From: Camillea tinctor | Lineage: Eukaryota; Ascomycota; Sordariomycetes; Xylariales; Xylariaceae | Direction of reading: 5' to 3' | DNA: 64,000 nucleotides | Assembly (NCBI GenBank): GCA_022578605.1 | Contig: MU394084.1 | Coordinates: 310,001-374,000, forward strand | Part shown: piece by piece, positions 1 through 14,300 of the stretch | How the letters are laid out: each line of letters starts with the position of its first letter | How positions within the stretch are numbered: the stretch's first letter is position 1 | The notes under the pieces: generated by a model | What the model was told of the DNA's origin: nothing | Seen by the model: the letters and a program-made list of their open reading frames with translations, nothing else | The model's database searches: none | Translations under genes and position numbers: made by a program

Positions 1-3000
1 CACTAATGATAAGAGAGCATAGCCTACCGAACGTCCTAGACTATCGACCTGATTAGAGACAAGAAAAAGTCCAATTCATTATATAAGACACGTACGCTTA
101 AGTATTCTTTTAATGTAAATATTTAGTACCTATGTGATGGTGGAGTTTGACATAGGAGCTACTTACTACAGCAAATCGCATTCCCTTCTCTTGAACGTCT
201 CATGACGAGCCCAAAGGATGCTCACAATCCACCCTAATCGTCATCTTGGAGACTAGTGATAGGTAGAGAGATGTGGCTCCTGCGATCACAACACGAAGTA
301 GGATGAGTATCCATCATCAGTAAGGAGGTATGAAATGTATGCCTGATGCCGCGGTAAGGCACGGCCACTAGGATAACGCAGTAAGCCTAACCGAGGCAGA
401 CACATCATATAGGGTAAAAACCAGAGATTATTCTTCCCAAATCAGTGAACTCCATGGGGCTCATAGTTAGAACGGACATGGCACGTACGCTTTTCTCTCT
501 ATCCCTCTAAAACCCATCCTGACATGATTTGGACCCTAGAGGTATAGTGATAGCGGAATATGCCGAACTAGAGCATTCTAGGCTCAGTAAGTGCGCAATA
601 GACCATGTCATGGAAGACCCTGAGCAAGTGGGCCGGATGGGGAAACTTTGTTGATCCATCTTGTGTGCTCCCCATGAAACTAGGACCCTGAACTTCATAG
701 GGTGAAAGGGGGGGACCACATATGTTACCTGAAAGAGAAGAAGAAAAAAAAATAAACAACAACATAAACAACAACCTTTTACCTTGTAACCTTTCGTGAT
801 GCCCGTGATTTGTCGCGCGACTATTGAATCCTCTGTCCCGCATTGAAACAAGATGGACGGCGGTCTGGATGTAAGGGAGGCACAGCTCTGCCGGGCTATC
901 CGATCTAAAGTGGTATACGCGCCCGAAGATTCTCTTTCTCTCTTCATGTGTCTGGTTTATCGACCGACTGATGCCGAGCCCGTAACGTCAACGTCCTTGT
1001 TGAAGACCCAGAATGCATCCTGCGTTAGCCGAGTAAAGGTGTTGGGGGGGGAAGGGGCGAGTTCGTTCTCCAGTGTTCCAATATCGCCAAGCAAAGTGCC
1101 ACATTGTTCTATCATGGGACAATGTGTGTATATGCTAGACTAGCTCCGTCCGATATATGGCGTTTATGTTTGGACTTCCGTTGCTGATGCATGGAAGCTC
1201 GCTACATAATATCCCTGGCTTGGTCCCAGATCCTCTAGTAAAGTGCTGTAAGGGCTTGTGATAATGAGATCTGAGCGCATATGGGCCGTTATGCAGTGAA
1301 GCTGACCCCATACAACACGTGAGTTTTTCTTTTGCGTTTCCTTTAATACTGATTAATTTAGTAACGATATTATTTCTTCCCTTCCCATATCGTTCGTGGT
1401 TGACAGGTATCTCAGTAGTTTGTAGTAAACTTTTTTTTCGAGATCGATCGACACAAGGATGTTAATGTTAGATCTCGAGGTTAAATGAGGTTATTTATGA
1501 ACGGTCCCAACGCGATGTGCTGATCATTGCTGAATACGGGTTCTATGGGGTTTCTTGAACCAACAATGCTCACCGTTGCGCTTTTGTATAGAGCTGACGA
1601 CAGCAACAGGTAATAACTAGTTAGCAAACTTACTTGATGCTTGTGCATGTACTGCGATACGAGATGAAATTTGTTTGAATGGATATGTGACAGTTTTGGT
1701 GTAAGGAATTGTGAGGTGACTGGAGTCCCCCCCCCCTTTTCTAAAATTAACTTGATTGAAGATCTCAGAAAGTGTTGCGTTAATAAAGGATATACTTATT
1801 GCCTTACCCATACTTTGTTCCTCCGCTGTAGACTGATTGATTGAGTCGAAAAGTATATGCGGGGTTGAAATCTGTGATGTGTTGTTGCATAAAGGTCAAA
1901 AGTCGCTTATCTTTTTTCGCTCTCTAGAAGGGCCAGCATCAACAAAGAAACTCTTGAGCGTTACCCATTTAGGATGTATAGATGGGTATGTACGTACATA
2001 GCTGACCTAGGTAGCTTTCGTTACATGGAAGTCTGGGTAGTATCACGCAATTAGGTCGTCTGTGAACGGCTTTAATTCTTGATGATCAACAGGATTTCGT
2101 ACAAAAGAGGTAGTTCTTCCCCAGCACCAGGTCAATTTGTGGACCGACCGAGGTGGAGTCTTAGATCGTCTTAGATCTTGCTGCTCATGTGTTTCTCCCC
2201 CTCGGAACCTTGCCGAAGCCATAAGCAGCCAAACCGTTCGGATGGACGGCGGCAGCGGCAGGGTGAGTGAGGTCCAGCATTGAGGCTCACTTGTGTTTCC
2301 ACTAGTTTGGCCACACAGAGCTCATGCTGTGCGCCAACCGAGTCGACCCAGAGCAATGGGAAGCGACGCCAGGCTAGTTACCGATTATGTTGGGTTGCGA
2401 TGAGATCGCTGAAGAATACAAGCTCGTTAGCTATGGACGAGAGAAATTCATATGCAGGGGGGAGGAAAATGGCGCCAAGATTTGTTCTTCTATGTCAGAT
2501 CTTGATGTGTGCTTTGCTATTATTAGCAGCACAAGTGCTGACGGGGAAGGAAATAGGCTTTCTGCGATGTGATGAATGCACCACCAGTAACTACGGACGA
2601 AGTGAGTGAAGAATAGGAGCACGAGAAGACCTTAACTCTAAGGGATGAGGGAAAAGAGAATATTGCCTAGAGGAGAATCAAGATGCTAACTCCGACAGGT
2701 TGCGTCTTGAATTTGTCATTATTCCTCACGCGTGTACACACAAAGGTCCTATTTCGGGATGATTCATGCTACCTATGCTATCCATCCATGTTAATCATGG
2801 ATTCTGGGGCATCCTAGCATCGTTTTTTCGAGCCATGCTGTTTCTGCAGCCACACCCACTCCTGGGTTTTGGTGGCTTCACGTTACGTAGTAATACGCGT
2901 TGCCGCACGGGGTATGCTCAAAAATAAGCCTCCGCTCCGCTGCCTGTGATGGTATGGCTTGGATAGCGTTCCAACTTGTCGGGATGCAACAGACTCTATA

Positions 3001-5798
3001 TAGTATCCACGTATTGAAGCATCATCTCATCACCTCACTACATTCTCCGCTTCGACTTGATCGTCTACATTATGTCATTCGACTTGAAATCCCCCCTATC
3101 TATGTAGACACGCAAATAGGGAGCCATCTACGACAGGAGAACACCCGTTGACTTCCCACGTACTGAAAGATAACTCGGTTAAGAACCCGAATCCGATATT
3201 CCGACTTCTTTCGGCAAGTATCGCGCAGTATTATCGCTGTAAGATAACTCGAAATACTGCGTAAGCACAGATTCTGTGTAACGCCAACGACCCAATGTCC
3301 TTGAATCTGTGGTGAGGTGTCATTTTGGCCCGGCTGCAGACAATCCTTGCAGGAGGGCTCCCTTGTAAACACGCTGCTGTGATTCCCAGGTGCGGATGCA
3401 CCGCGTTGGACCTAGTTGAGTGATTCTAACCTAGAATACCCACCCCTTAGGCGTTGGTTCCCTAGTAGTCAGAAGACCAGCGAAAGCTACCTACTACTTA
3501 TCCAGCTTTACTATTCGGAAATGCCTCGAGAGATGAGGTCTAGATAGTTAACTAGGCTTTGCTGTGTTAGCTGCATGATGGTTTCAACCGGGAGGGACAA
3601 ATATGCTAGTTGACAGTTCGCCCAAGTGGACCAGTTATGTATGTAGTTGGGAGTCTAGACTTGTTGAGTAGATGTGGGTTGTGAGAGGTTTGGGGGTCGG
3701 TCGAGACCCGGACTCATCCACAGAGACCATTGAGAACTCGGGAGCAAGGGGTTGATGCATCGTAAAGGTGGGAGAAAGTCAGCGGCCAAATTATTATTCC
3801 GATAATCCTCTTGGATGGGAACGAATTAGGTATCCCATCTTCCAATTGCAATGAAACAAACCACCCTCCTACAGTTGAAGTTGCTGTCTTGTCTTACATG
3901 TATTATGTAGCCCCTGAATCTCGCTGATTGAGAACAGACGGAAACAATGAATCCCACCACGACTACCGATCCAGCCGTGGGTATCTTATAACATGTTATC
4001 CCAAAATCCTAAAGCATGTCGCGTTGTCATTAATACCTCTAAAGTCCGATAGAACGTTTTTGGTTCCACCGCAGGTTACGTATTGCTCTATTGTTACTCA
4101 TGATGACCGGTGTTGTCATCGTCTCCTTTCCACTGGAGACTTGTCATGGTCTGCACCCTCCCGCTCAAAAAAGATGCAGCCCCAACTCGATTGGCGACTG
4201 GTTCACATCCCGATCAAACAATTAATCTCTTTGATTCCTGTTCCTCGTTGTAGTGGCCTTGAGCGACTCTTTGCTGCAAGCACCGAAATGAATTGACGGG
4301 TCACACTTCGTGCACCATCCACACCCCACGCGAATACGTACATACTCCCACCCTGGATTCACCTTATGGGAATCCCTGGCTCCTCCTGGTGGCGGAGCCG
4401 TTCCGTAAACGAGATCTCCAAGGCTCCAATGTGGATCTGACCCTGGTAACCCGCACAGGTACCTAACCCTAGCTGTATTGAAGTCCTTGGGGTGTGATGC
4501 CGTAAGAGAGAGAGATGGGAATGAATAACCTTGGCCTGGTAGACTGTAGCAATGTTCAATAACCTTGTTTACGCCATGCAGATGCTAAGATTTTTGAGTT
4601 TGCGCCACCGGCTCCTCCAAGTCTTGAGCGACACTGTTCTAGACTGTTATGCTTGGCGGCAACCTTGGTGTTGTGTTGTACAGATCTCGAGAAAATCGCG
4701 CGCGATGCTCCTGAAGTCCCCCCTCTTCTTTCATGTTCACATTGAAGCTAGAAGTCCAAGTTTAAGTTTAGAGCTCGATGCTAAGTCGAGGATGTGCTAA
4801 CCCCCCGTACCTTTAGAACAAGAGAAACGGAAGGAAAAAGAGAAGGAGTAATTGAAACAGGATGAGAGTAAGAGAAACTAACCTATGTAATTTTCGGTCC
4901 CGGGTCTTACACAACACTGTACGACTAGATCAACGGTGCGAGCAGGCTCCTTCGGAACCCTTTTCTAAGCCGCTTAACCAATGGGAGACTTTGTGCTTGG
5001 TTCAGCTGCACACACGAGATGGGGATTCTGGCACCCGTTGACAATACCTTATGACTCTAAGGTAGGTTGAGTAACACGAGACACATCCATAGTCTCCGGC
5101 TTTACGAAATCCCGTATCGAGAGTCAGAGCTGTGAAACTACTACTAAAAATGGATATGATGGGAAGCATAGCAATTCCCAGATGATTCGCAGCTCACAAG
5201 AGGAATTCCCCGAAGATCACGTACGCCTACTCAAAAGGGTGGCCCCCGTAGTTATCCATAAATGTAAAGGCAAACGGGCAGCTTTTGATACATGCCTGAG
5301 TCTTCTTAATTTTACGAATTACCAGACGGCTCACATTCGGATGAACGAGTTGAATTATTCAAGTTAGTAGGAATCAGGGAAATAGTGCACTATGCTCGTC
5401 AAAAATTCCCCGATTTAGACAAGTCCTCTACTTCTTTTCGACTTCACCGATTCTTATCGCCTCTAGGAAAAGATAGAGAGGGAGAGAGAGCGGAGGGGGC
5501 AAGAGTCTCGTCGAATAGAACTAATAATTATCTAGAAACTAGTTGCGGTCTGTCCGCTCAGCGACCTGTCAAAAGGACCACGCATTTCTTAGCCCAGGCT
5601 CGGCAACCATCGATGAGAAGATTTCCTGAGACCGGAGATGGGGAAAGAAAAGAAAAACACAAAGTAGAGAGATATTGGACAAACCTAGTAAAGGCCTCCC
5701 CTGATTCGTCTGATTCGCGGGTTGGACGATCTTTGGTCTCCCACACGTGCGACTAAGTTATTAATGTTTTAAAGATACATAGAGCTAGGAGACGCGCA

Positions 5799-5800
<2 letters not shown>
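1..5800. other. Gene-poor stretch, no supported gene
   Basis: Only short ORFs (under about 150 codons) with no recognisable domain, no splice-linked continuation and no coding-like composition are present. Base composition is mixed, with scattered short homopolymers. A 9-bp inverted repeat (CGCAGTATT / AATACTGCG) lies near 3222-3262 and may be chance. I see no terminal inverted repeats, transposase or reverse-transcriptase motifs. It could be upstream regulatory DNA, decayed repeats or unannotated noncoding RNA. Confidence 0.5.
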
Positions 5801-5831
<31 letters not shown>

Positions 5832-5846
5832 GGGGGGGGGGGGGGG

Positions 5847-5888
<42 letters not shown>

Positions 5889-6001
5889 GTGNNNNNNNNN
5901 NCCTCTGGGGCCGCGGCGCGCCGGGGGGGCCGGCGCCCCCCCCCCCCCCCCCCCCGCTGCCCCCCCCCCCCCCCCCCCCCCCCCCGCCCCAAAACCCCCC
6001 C
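5801..6001. other. Scaffold gap (10 N) in poly-G / poly-C flanks
   Basis: Ten Ns at 5892-5901 are preceded by an almost uninterrupted run of about 87 G and followed, after a short GC-only segment, by about 65 bases that are nearly all C. The glycine- and proline-rich reading frames across it are artefacts of the homopolymers. A fixed 10-N gap normally means a join of unknown length, so the true sequence and distance here are not known. The symmetric G-then-C layout may be a sequencing or assembly artefact rather than genomic sequence. Confidence 0.9.
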
Positions 6002-9000
6002 TGAATACCCGGTCGAGCGACAGTATAGAGAATAATTATCTTCAACAACTCGATTGTTTCCCCCGACACACTGTACTTCAGATGTATAGGTAGGTACATG
6101 CACAGCAAGATGGGTTCCGAACACCCCGATTTTCATTGAATCTAATTGTACTAGGTAGGTAGGTAGTAGATTTGTAGTAGGATAGGTATGTAAGTATGCA
6201 ATGTCAATACTCGATATATGGAGTACGACGCAGCTGGACCCCTGCATTCAAGCAGCCGCACCCAGCAGCATCTGTTGGGATCAAATTGATCTGGCAGATC
6301 AGCGGCTTCGAACTTGGACGATCAATATACATGTGTAAGTAGCGAGATGCTCCTGGTTGGACAGCAAAAAAACAAACTTACATTCGGACTGCTACGCTAC
6401 ATGATCATTACCTGGCTATCAGGCTCTCCACGACCCTCTCCCGCGAAGCACGGCCCTTCCGGCAGGTAGGTATGTATGTCAAATATATACATACACACCT
6501 ACATCTAGGTACATCCAGAGTTATCTACTTACATCCATACATATATACATACGTAAGTGTTCAGCTGGACACAGTATATTTTCCTTGGGAGCTTTTCCTA
6601 TGCAGAAACCGTGCGCGCAATCCCGAAGTGAGGAGGGGTGACTAGGGGACCCCCATGTTTCCACGTAACACATTTTCAAGAGCTGCATTCGGTCATTGAC
6701 TCTATGCATTCGAATATCGAAAGAAATGACTTCGGATTAACGTGCTCTGCTCCACATGTTATAAGTCTCGTTAAAGTTCGCCCCAGAGTAGTGGTATCGA
6801 TTGGATTCCTCGACGAGTGTCTATATGCCTAGGTACTATATTTCATGGCCTCTTTTGACACCGTGACATATGTCTATTATGACGAAATCCTGTAGGTATA
6901 TCTTAGTTACTAGCCTTGATTGAGGCGAATATGAAACTTGCGGGCAGCTGAGAAATTGAGACAAGCTCAAATGGACCGATGAGCCACTCGTAGGGGGTTC
7001 TGTAGAGGGTGCTCTCTTAGTTTGAGTAGTTGGGACATATGCTATTGGCTACCCTACGCGCTCATCGGCGAGAGCCTATGAATTCAAAGCATTCCGGATA
7101 CCTATTTCATAGATTATTCACCATGTAGTGGAGGAGCTGAAATAGGCATATAACAGACCTTGATCATAAGCTCCTAATAAATCACCGCTGATCCTGTGAA
7201 ACATAAGACGAGGTTACTCTGATGACGGGGATAATGCCAATTCACAAGATGAGACCTCCTTTCACTTCATGTACGTAATATATACATTCGTATACGCCTT
7301 TAAGGGCTGCGTTAGTTTTTTCTTTCTCTGTTCGCATGAGCTCCTTATCATCCCCTGAACTTAAATAAAAACAAAGTTGCTCTGCATTGGCGATGTGATG
7401 AGATCAGTCCGATTTTCTCAAGTAGATCGATCAGCCGTAGTAACCCACTTCCATTAGTTGCCCGGAGCTGAACAAGCTAAGCCTACATCGGTTGGCGACC
7501 CATCGATGATCGTACGCCAAGGCAATATTTCAGCAGGTACTAAACATCATCCCATATTCTATAGAGCTTCTAAAACTGATCGCACACCTAATCAAATGAG
7601 TACGTATGTACGAATATATGTATGTGCCGTGGTGGGCCTGAAAGCATATGTCCGTCTATCCGTCCTCAGCCGGAGGAAAGTACCTTACCTATAACTAACT
7701 CTTTTTTTCCCCCTTCTTCCCTTTTCCCTTTCTCTTTTTAGGGTCACGGACTTACAGCCGAGCGATCGCGGGCCCTGTCAAATGCACCCATGAACGACAG
7801 GGGGGTGGATGACCCTAGCAGGCTCTCCAGACCCCCCTAAATCCATCATCTCTCACCACCGATAGCACTGAGCAGCATGTTTTCTAGCTCCTGGCTGTCT
7901 GGACAACTTTACTCTGCCTTGCTGTTAGTTACACTAGGGTCTGTATGCACTCCACGTTAGGATATGGGATATATTTGGACGTAGTAGGTAGGAATCAGTT
8001 GCGGCAGACCTTGGGTTCCAAAGTGCTTTACCTGCTTAGACATGCTGCCTCTTGTTTCATCCCGTTTTTCATATTTACAGCAACTCGGGCAAGACAATCC
8101 CAATCGATAGTCCCATGTTATGTTTAGAGCTACTTATGCATTGTAATGTAATGTTGCTCTTCATGAAGTCCGCATATGCATACGGTCTAAGTAAGCAAGT
8201 GTAAGTAACTCTAGTAGATCTGGTACGTATCAACAGAATGAACGAGCTGTAGTATAGCGTACTAATCATGCCCTGGACAATAGAAGTAACCCGGAATCTT
8301 GGGTGCATGGAGCGCTCGGGTGGGTAGGGTACATACAAAGTCGAACAGGGTTCTAGCCTTTTTGCCTCTTACACTACCTGACTTGCCTGGCCTCCCAGTC
8401 CTCCTAGTCCTCCCCTTGGATATCTGAAATCCTCCATTCCTTATTTGATAGCAGTCCAGGTTGAGGGGGGAAAGGACCCTGGAGGCACACCTTCGAGACG
8501 CTTCACACCTTGTACTGTATTATTATTATTTATTTTTGCTTTTTCTTTTTGCTTTCTTTTTTCCTCATTCCCTCAGCTGCTGTACCAACGAGTTGCAATT
8601 TCTCTCCTCTCTTCCTCTTTTCCTTTCCTTGATTGATGACCCGATCCCCTCCCCCCTCCCTCTTCCTCTCGCTAAAATCCCGTCAGGGAGTCCTTGTCTT
8701 AAATCTTTACCAGACTTGCCCACGAATTTTCCTCCCCTAGACCCGTAGTGTTAGCATAGTTCTCACTTTTCGTGACCCCCCCCCCCCCCGGTTTTCACTT
8801 CGATCTCACTCCTGTCTAGGCTCCAGACCCTATTACTCCTTCAGACCCGTGCTTGTTGATTTCCACCTAGTCTGCTCTTCAGTGCCGGCCTAGAACTCTA
8901 GGAATTAACTCACCTCCTCACCTACTATCTTTCGCGTTCTTCTTTCTATCTGGAATATTGGTACCATAAAATCTTACGACAGAAATGGCTTCAGCTTAAA

Positions 9001-9964
9001 CTCAATCTGTAATCAAGACCTAAGAGAGTTTAGCATGTAGAGTTTCCCTAGCCCACTCTTACCAGCTAAATGACCTCAGCTAAGGTATCCTATCCGCTCA
9101 CACATAAAGAAGCTTTGCTCCCCTTCATAACTTTGATAAATCTCGAGGTACCTACAGTGCATATGTACACTTTGAGTAGTGTATTTCAGCCCATTCGAGC
9201 TAGTTCGGAGCTGGTGTCCTGAACTAGCCCTGATCCTTACACAGGTCATATAAACTTACTAAAGCGAGATCGCCCCCTACGAGCAAAAGTACAAGATACA
9301 ATATACATACAAGACTAATAGAGAGACCGGTACATGACCTATCCGGGGAAAAAACAAAGTTACTAGGTCCCTCTAGGTCCAGCCAGGTCAGCCTACGACG
9401 CACAGAGCAAGGTTCCCATCACCCAATACCGGCCCAGCAACATATATTTCGACAGGCGCCTCCCGATGATCTACGTCTCCACACTCAGTTTACTATCTTA
9501 AAGCTCGTGAACCCACCTACCTGGGCAACTTCTCGTCTTGGTCCACAAGAAATTCCTCTTCCCAAGGCTTAGTTTTGGCTTCTTTAAGCCATTGACTCCT
9601 GTGGAAATCGTAATCGACTAGGAAGCACGACACACGAGGAAAGCGATACTTTGGACGAACCAGATCATACGACGCCTCTACTCCAGGTTCAAAGGGAAAC
9701 AACATTGTTTAGACCATATCACAACTCGACTGGCTATACTAGAGTACCGCCATTACCAACATCAGAGCAACATTTCGACACGAGCCGAGACAGTCGTTGC
9801 TCGTGTATAGAAGCGAAGCAAAACTCTCTACGTGCCAGTGATTAACCGACTCGCTACTAATATATATCACCATCACTTATATCTAAAGTCGACTGTGCTG
9901 AGGTGGACTAAGCCTGCCTCTTGAGAAGAGGCATATTCTGCTGGGAGAGTGACTTTCTAGAAGC
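6002..9964. other. Non-coding flank upstream of the FlbC-like gene
   Basis: No supported gene. The part nearest the downstream gene holds pyrimidine-rich stretches (about 8520-8680 and a C-run near 8777), of the kind common in fungal promoters and 5' leaders. TAGGTAGGTA-type short repeats occur at about 6152-6190 and 6470-6510. The whole interval may be promoter plus a long 5' UTR for the gene at 9965, but no start site can be fixed from sequence alone. Confidence 0.4.
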
Positions 9965-11364
9965 ATGGAAACCGCCACACAAAGCTTTGCTTCACGTAGA
10001 CCAGCAGCTGGCGGTCTTCCTCAGTTCCATCTACCTCCACCAAATCCGCCATCGGATCCTCAAATTCCCAGTATGGCATATTCAAATTATTATTCTCACT
10101 ACCCTTCTCCTCCATCTACCTCATCCCCCTCAGACTCTCGTCAAGAGACGTCCTCGCCATACCAACACAATTTTCCACACCTTGTTGGCAGCAAGCATCT
10201 GACTTCGTCCCCAGGAGTGACTGGAAGTGACGGCTTAAGCCCCTTGTCGTCCAGCGTCAACAGCGCCAGTTCACAGAGTTCACAAGCAGGAATCACACCT
10301 TTCAACTCTCACAGCAACTGGCCTATGTCCGGAAGCTCAGCTTATACGTACAGCTCGATGACCCACAACGGACAGCCCACACTCATGCAGTCTAATTACA
10401 ACCGTGCTGTATATTCTCCTCCTGGAGGTGGTTACGCTTCGAGGAACTCCCAGTCACCTGCGACGGCTGATGGGTTAGCCGCACCATCATACGATAATGT
10501 TGGTCCTGCATTCCCGCTTCATGGCTCTGGTCATTCCAGCATGCTCTCGCAATCACATCACCAACAACATCTTCATAATCCGATATTAAGTTCGCAGGCA
10601 TCACATCCTCCAACCTCTTCATCAACAGCACCTCCAGATAACTATTCAAGACCGCCACCAACGCCCAATTACTACACAGCACCATCGTCAACATCCCAGC
10701 AAACCTCCTACCCTCCTTTCACCTCAACCCACCCCTCTCCGCCACAGACGTCGCCAAGCACTACAGCTTCACTTTCAAGAGGCATTCCATCGCTGAGCTC
10801 CCAGCCGTCGCCTTTGCAAGCACCACCAAACTATTCCCGGGGAGCGTTTGGGTACCACCAATTACCACCGGCAATGCCAGGGGCAGTTTTGTCGAATATG
10901 ACAAACCCAGGAGGCCAAGTATCTTTGATAGGTGGTATGAACCCAATGTCTCATGGCTACCACCCAGCGCATCATCTTGGTCATTCCCATGCCATGTACG
11001 GCCACCCCCCGCCGAACAACCAGCAAGATCGACCATTTAAGTGTGATGTCTGCCCACAATCATTCAGTAGAAATCATGACCTCAAGAGGCATAAGCGCAT
11101 CCACCTAGCTGTAAAGCCATTTCCATGTGACCATTGTGAGAAGGCATTTTCCAGGAAGGACGCACTCAAGGTAAGTTGGCTCCTACGCTTCATTACTGGT
11201 ACACACTTACAGTTTTTACTTAGCGACATCGACTGGTCAAAGGCTGTGGTAACGGGAGAAATTCACCAACCAATGGGAACGATGGTTCCCCGCGAGATGA
11301 TCTCAAGCCGGAACCCGACGCAAATTCGAACACTTCCCGAGGACCCAAAGAGGAGCCATTGTGA
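9965..11364 (+). CDS. flbC: C2H2 zinc-finger transcription factor, FlbC-like
   Basis: Two exons, 9965-11170 and 11224-11364, give a 448-residue protein; the 53-nt intron has donor GTAAGT and acceptor TTAG. The first 350 residues are low-complexity, rich in Ser, Pro, Gln, His and Tyr, as in fungal activators. Two adjacent zinc fingers follow: C360/C363/H376/H380, then C388/C391/H404 with a likely fourth ligand at C410. The linker between them reads LAVKPFPC, as I recall for FlbC, a conidiation regulator acting upstream of brlA in Aspergillus. The intron falls between K402 and R403, so the last ligands come from exon 2; splicing restores RHRLVKGC, which supports the model. The tail after the fingers is short and acidic. 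The protein is longer than the roughly 350 residues I recall for Aspergillus FlbC. A related C2H2 paralogue is possible; the zinc-finger identity is near certain, the orthology less so. Confidence 0.8.
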
Positions 11365-14300
11365 AGCTTTCCTATCTATCAGCTTTAGGGATTTTCTTTC
11401 GTCACAGCCCCTGGGCCACGCTTTCGATTATATACGCAGTTTGTCGTATGTATCAAATCGATCCAGACGACGACATCTTACGGCGAATAAAACGCCGCAC
11501 TACACTTGGGGCAACTCTTTTTCTTTTGGAGCTTAGGAGCGAGTAAAACTGGGTATCAAAAGCACAGAGGACAATTCACGGGATTATACACACTAGGCGA
11601 TCCCAGTTATGCTAACGGCATTGGTTTGGGAAAAGCTAAACAGCTTTGATCTCCTTCGGCGTCATTTTGATCTGCTGTGTTTTTCTTGGGTTTAACTGAT
11701 ATACTTTGAGGGTGCATTCATTCCGTGTGCTATTTTATGTATTGTATAAGTACGGGAGGTCCAAGGAAACCGACGGAGATGGTTAGGAAATACAGGAAGA
11801 GAGCAAACGAAAGGCATTAACGGAGTTCGGATCGGTTACGCATCTACGACCATACCTTTGTTCCGGGAAAACAACACCGCCATCAGATTTTCACTTAGAC
11901 ATTTCCGTGAGCAAAGTTTCCTTGGCAGCGTCTATAAGCGAAATGGATACCGACACCCTCGACCAAGTACCTTTGCCAGGGATTCCCCATAAAGGAGAGC
12001 GACTATTCAGCGGTGCACTCTCATTATATTACAAAAAAAGAATTGGGTATATTGTAACATCCATAGACAGGATTGGTATGGGATGGTTAGGGAACTACGT
12101 TGTGTGGTATCACTATTGGTTAGAAGGCCTTGGGAATGGCTTTGGGTCCTTTTTGGATTCTTGTTAGGATGCAGATACCCATCAGCGCTCTGTGTAATTT
12201 ACGAATATCATTCAAAGGGGCTATAAAAAGAAGGAATACTATAATTGACGCTATAGCTGCTGCTACGTGGCCCCTTTTCCACGTTAGAGCACGTAGCACG
12301 AACAATACTCGAACCAGCAAAAAAGACGGGGCAAAAGTTTACATTGTATTAATTAGGTGGTGCAATAACAACATGGGCGGCATAAATCTGCTTCGATGCC
12401 AAGGAAGAAAATAGAAAAAGGAAAATATATGCAAGCGTATAGGAATCTAGTATCCTCAGGCACAACTTAGTCCCATCGGGGACCTCTCATGCTTAGGCGC
12501 CGATCCTACATCTGTCTCGGGGATTCTCAGATCACTAAAACAAAAGGTCCTTTTGCTTAGATTGCATTAGTAACCGCAATGTTTCACATGGACAGTACAG
12601 CCTCACATACCAGAACATACCCAGTATCCTGAACGACTTCCAGTGGTTGCCTCGGCCTAGGTGCATGATCGAGGATTTCTAGGAACCAAGTTGAGCTATT
12701 ATGAGAAATTATTAGGTTAAAGTTTCCATGACATAGCTCTAAACAAACATTCTAATATGTTCTCTAGAAAACCATCTTGATGTTCTGTTCTGTTCAGTAT
12801 CCGACTCTATCATAACTCTATTCGACAACAGGATCAAGATTCTCACCGGGAGGGAAATATCCAAGGTCGGAGTTGTGAAGACCAAGTCACGTTGGTTATC
12901 TAGCGGTATATGTGGAGTAGCGTTCCATCGTTTCAAGTACCGTTCTACGGAGATCTCCCAGCCCGAAATAGCCTAGGATGGTATAGACATGTAAGTTAGT
13001 TGTCTGGTGGAGGGAAGCTAGCTGCTAAAATCGCGAGGAGCGAATCATAATCGATCCGGAGAGCAACTCCATACATCATGGATGAACTCCATGAGAAAAG
13101 TCTCACATGGGTAAGCATGGCTGTCAGTATCGTTAGCTTAAACTTTCACAAGTTCATCTCACCACTTTAAGTTAAGCTTTGACTGTATCTCCGATGCCGT
13201 ATACTTACTAACCTAAGAGGACTCTTGTGGGCCAGGATGTACTATTTTGCCTCCTGACTCAAGCTCTAACTATGACATGTTTCCCTAACTAAGTACCCTC
13301 ATGTGTTCATCGATACTAGGTTGCTGACCATGAATCCGGTCTTGTAGGGAAAGGAGTTAGGAGGGGTTTGAGAACATTCTGTAGAAGTCCTACCCCCCTC
13401 CCCCCCCCCCTCTCCCCTCTCCCCCTTATCGGCAATATGCTCTAAAGTGCGAGAGAGACTGTCTTGATCTGATCTGATGGTCTCTCTTATACTAAGGGAA
13501 TCCTCCGTGATCCTCTTCTCTGTTCCGGTGACTTCATCGTTTCACAGGTTGTGTCTATTCAAGCATCTCCAAGCTAAGTTATCAATGCTCTGTTGTCATT
13601 CTCTGGGCCGCGCCCCCTCACTCCCTCCCATGCTCCTGCAAGCCGCGACGCAGAAACCTGGAACAGATCAACTTGACCACGCGAATACTGCATGAAGGGG
13701 CGGGCGGCCTGTCTATGTGCCCCCATTGGGAGGGGGAAACCCCCTTTCTCGTTAGACATCTAACAAAAGAAAAGAAAAATGCACAATTTTAATTATAAAT
13801 GTCTTTCAATTAATGTCTCCTAACCCCAGTCCCAAACATGGAAGTATCCGAACAACGCGTGGTCCAAAATCCGAGTATATTTCCTTATTATGGCCAAGAA
13901 TCTAGGGAGATGATTCATACAATTTTCAGTATCAATCCAAGTAGGCCAATGCCGCTTTCTGTCTCTCTTTCGAGTGAGTCCTAGTTTAGTAGGGTTTGGA
14001 CCCTTATGAAGACTTGGTAGGCATTACTGCTTCTCTCGAGTGTACAAAAAGATATAGGCCAGGCCTGGATCATGCTCTGGCTCACTAACCCTGTTTGCTG
14101 TGATGCTGACATGCTCCTGAGAATATGCCCACTGCGCTTGTTCCGCACTACCCCAACCGAAATGCTGGGCCTGACTATGATGGTGTGGATTTTCCAGACC
14201 ACATGGCGAGGCTGAATGTGATAATTACAATTGGAAATGGTAAGGGAAACAGTTCGTCTCCTTGTGTGATATCTTCTACATAATCACATAATTGTTTCTT

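Noticed and set aside
5753..6247. Gly- and Pro-rich ORFs across the N gap
   Set aside because: Created by G and C homopolymers and undefined bases.
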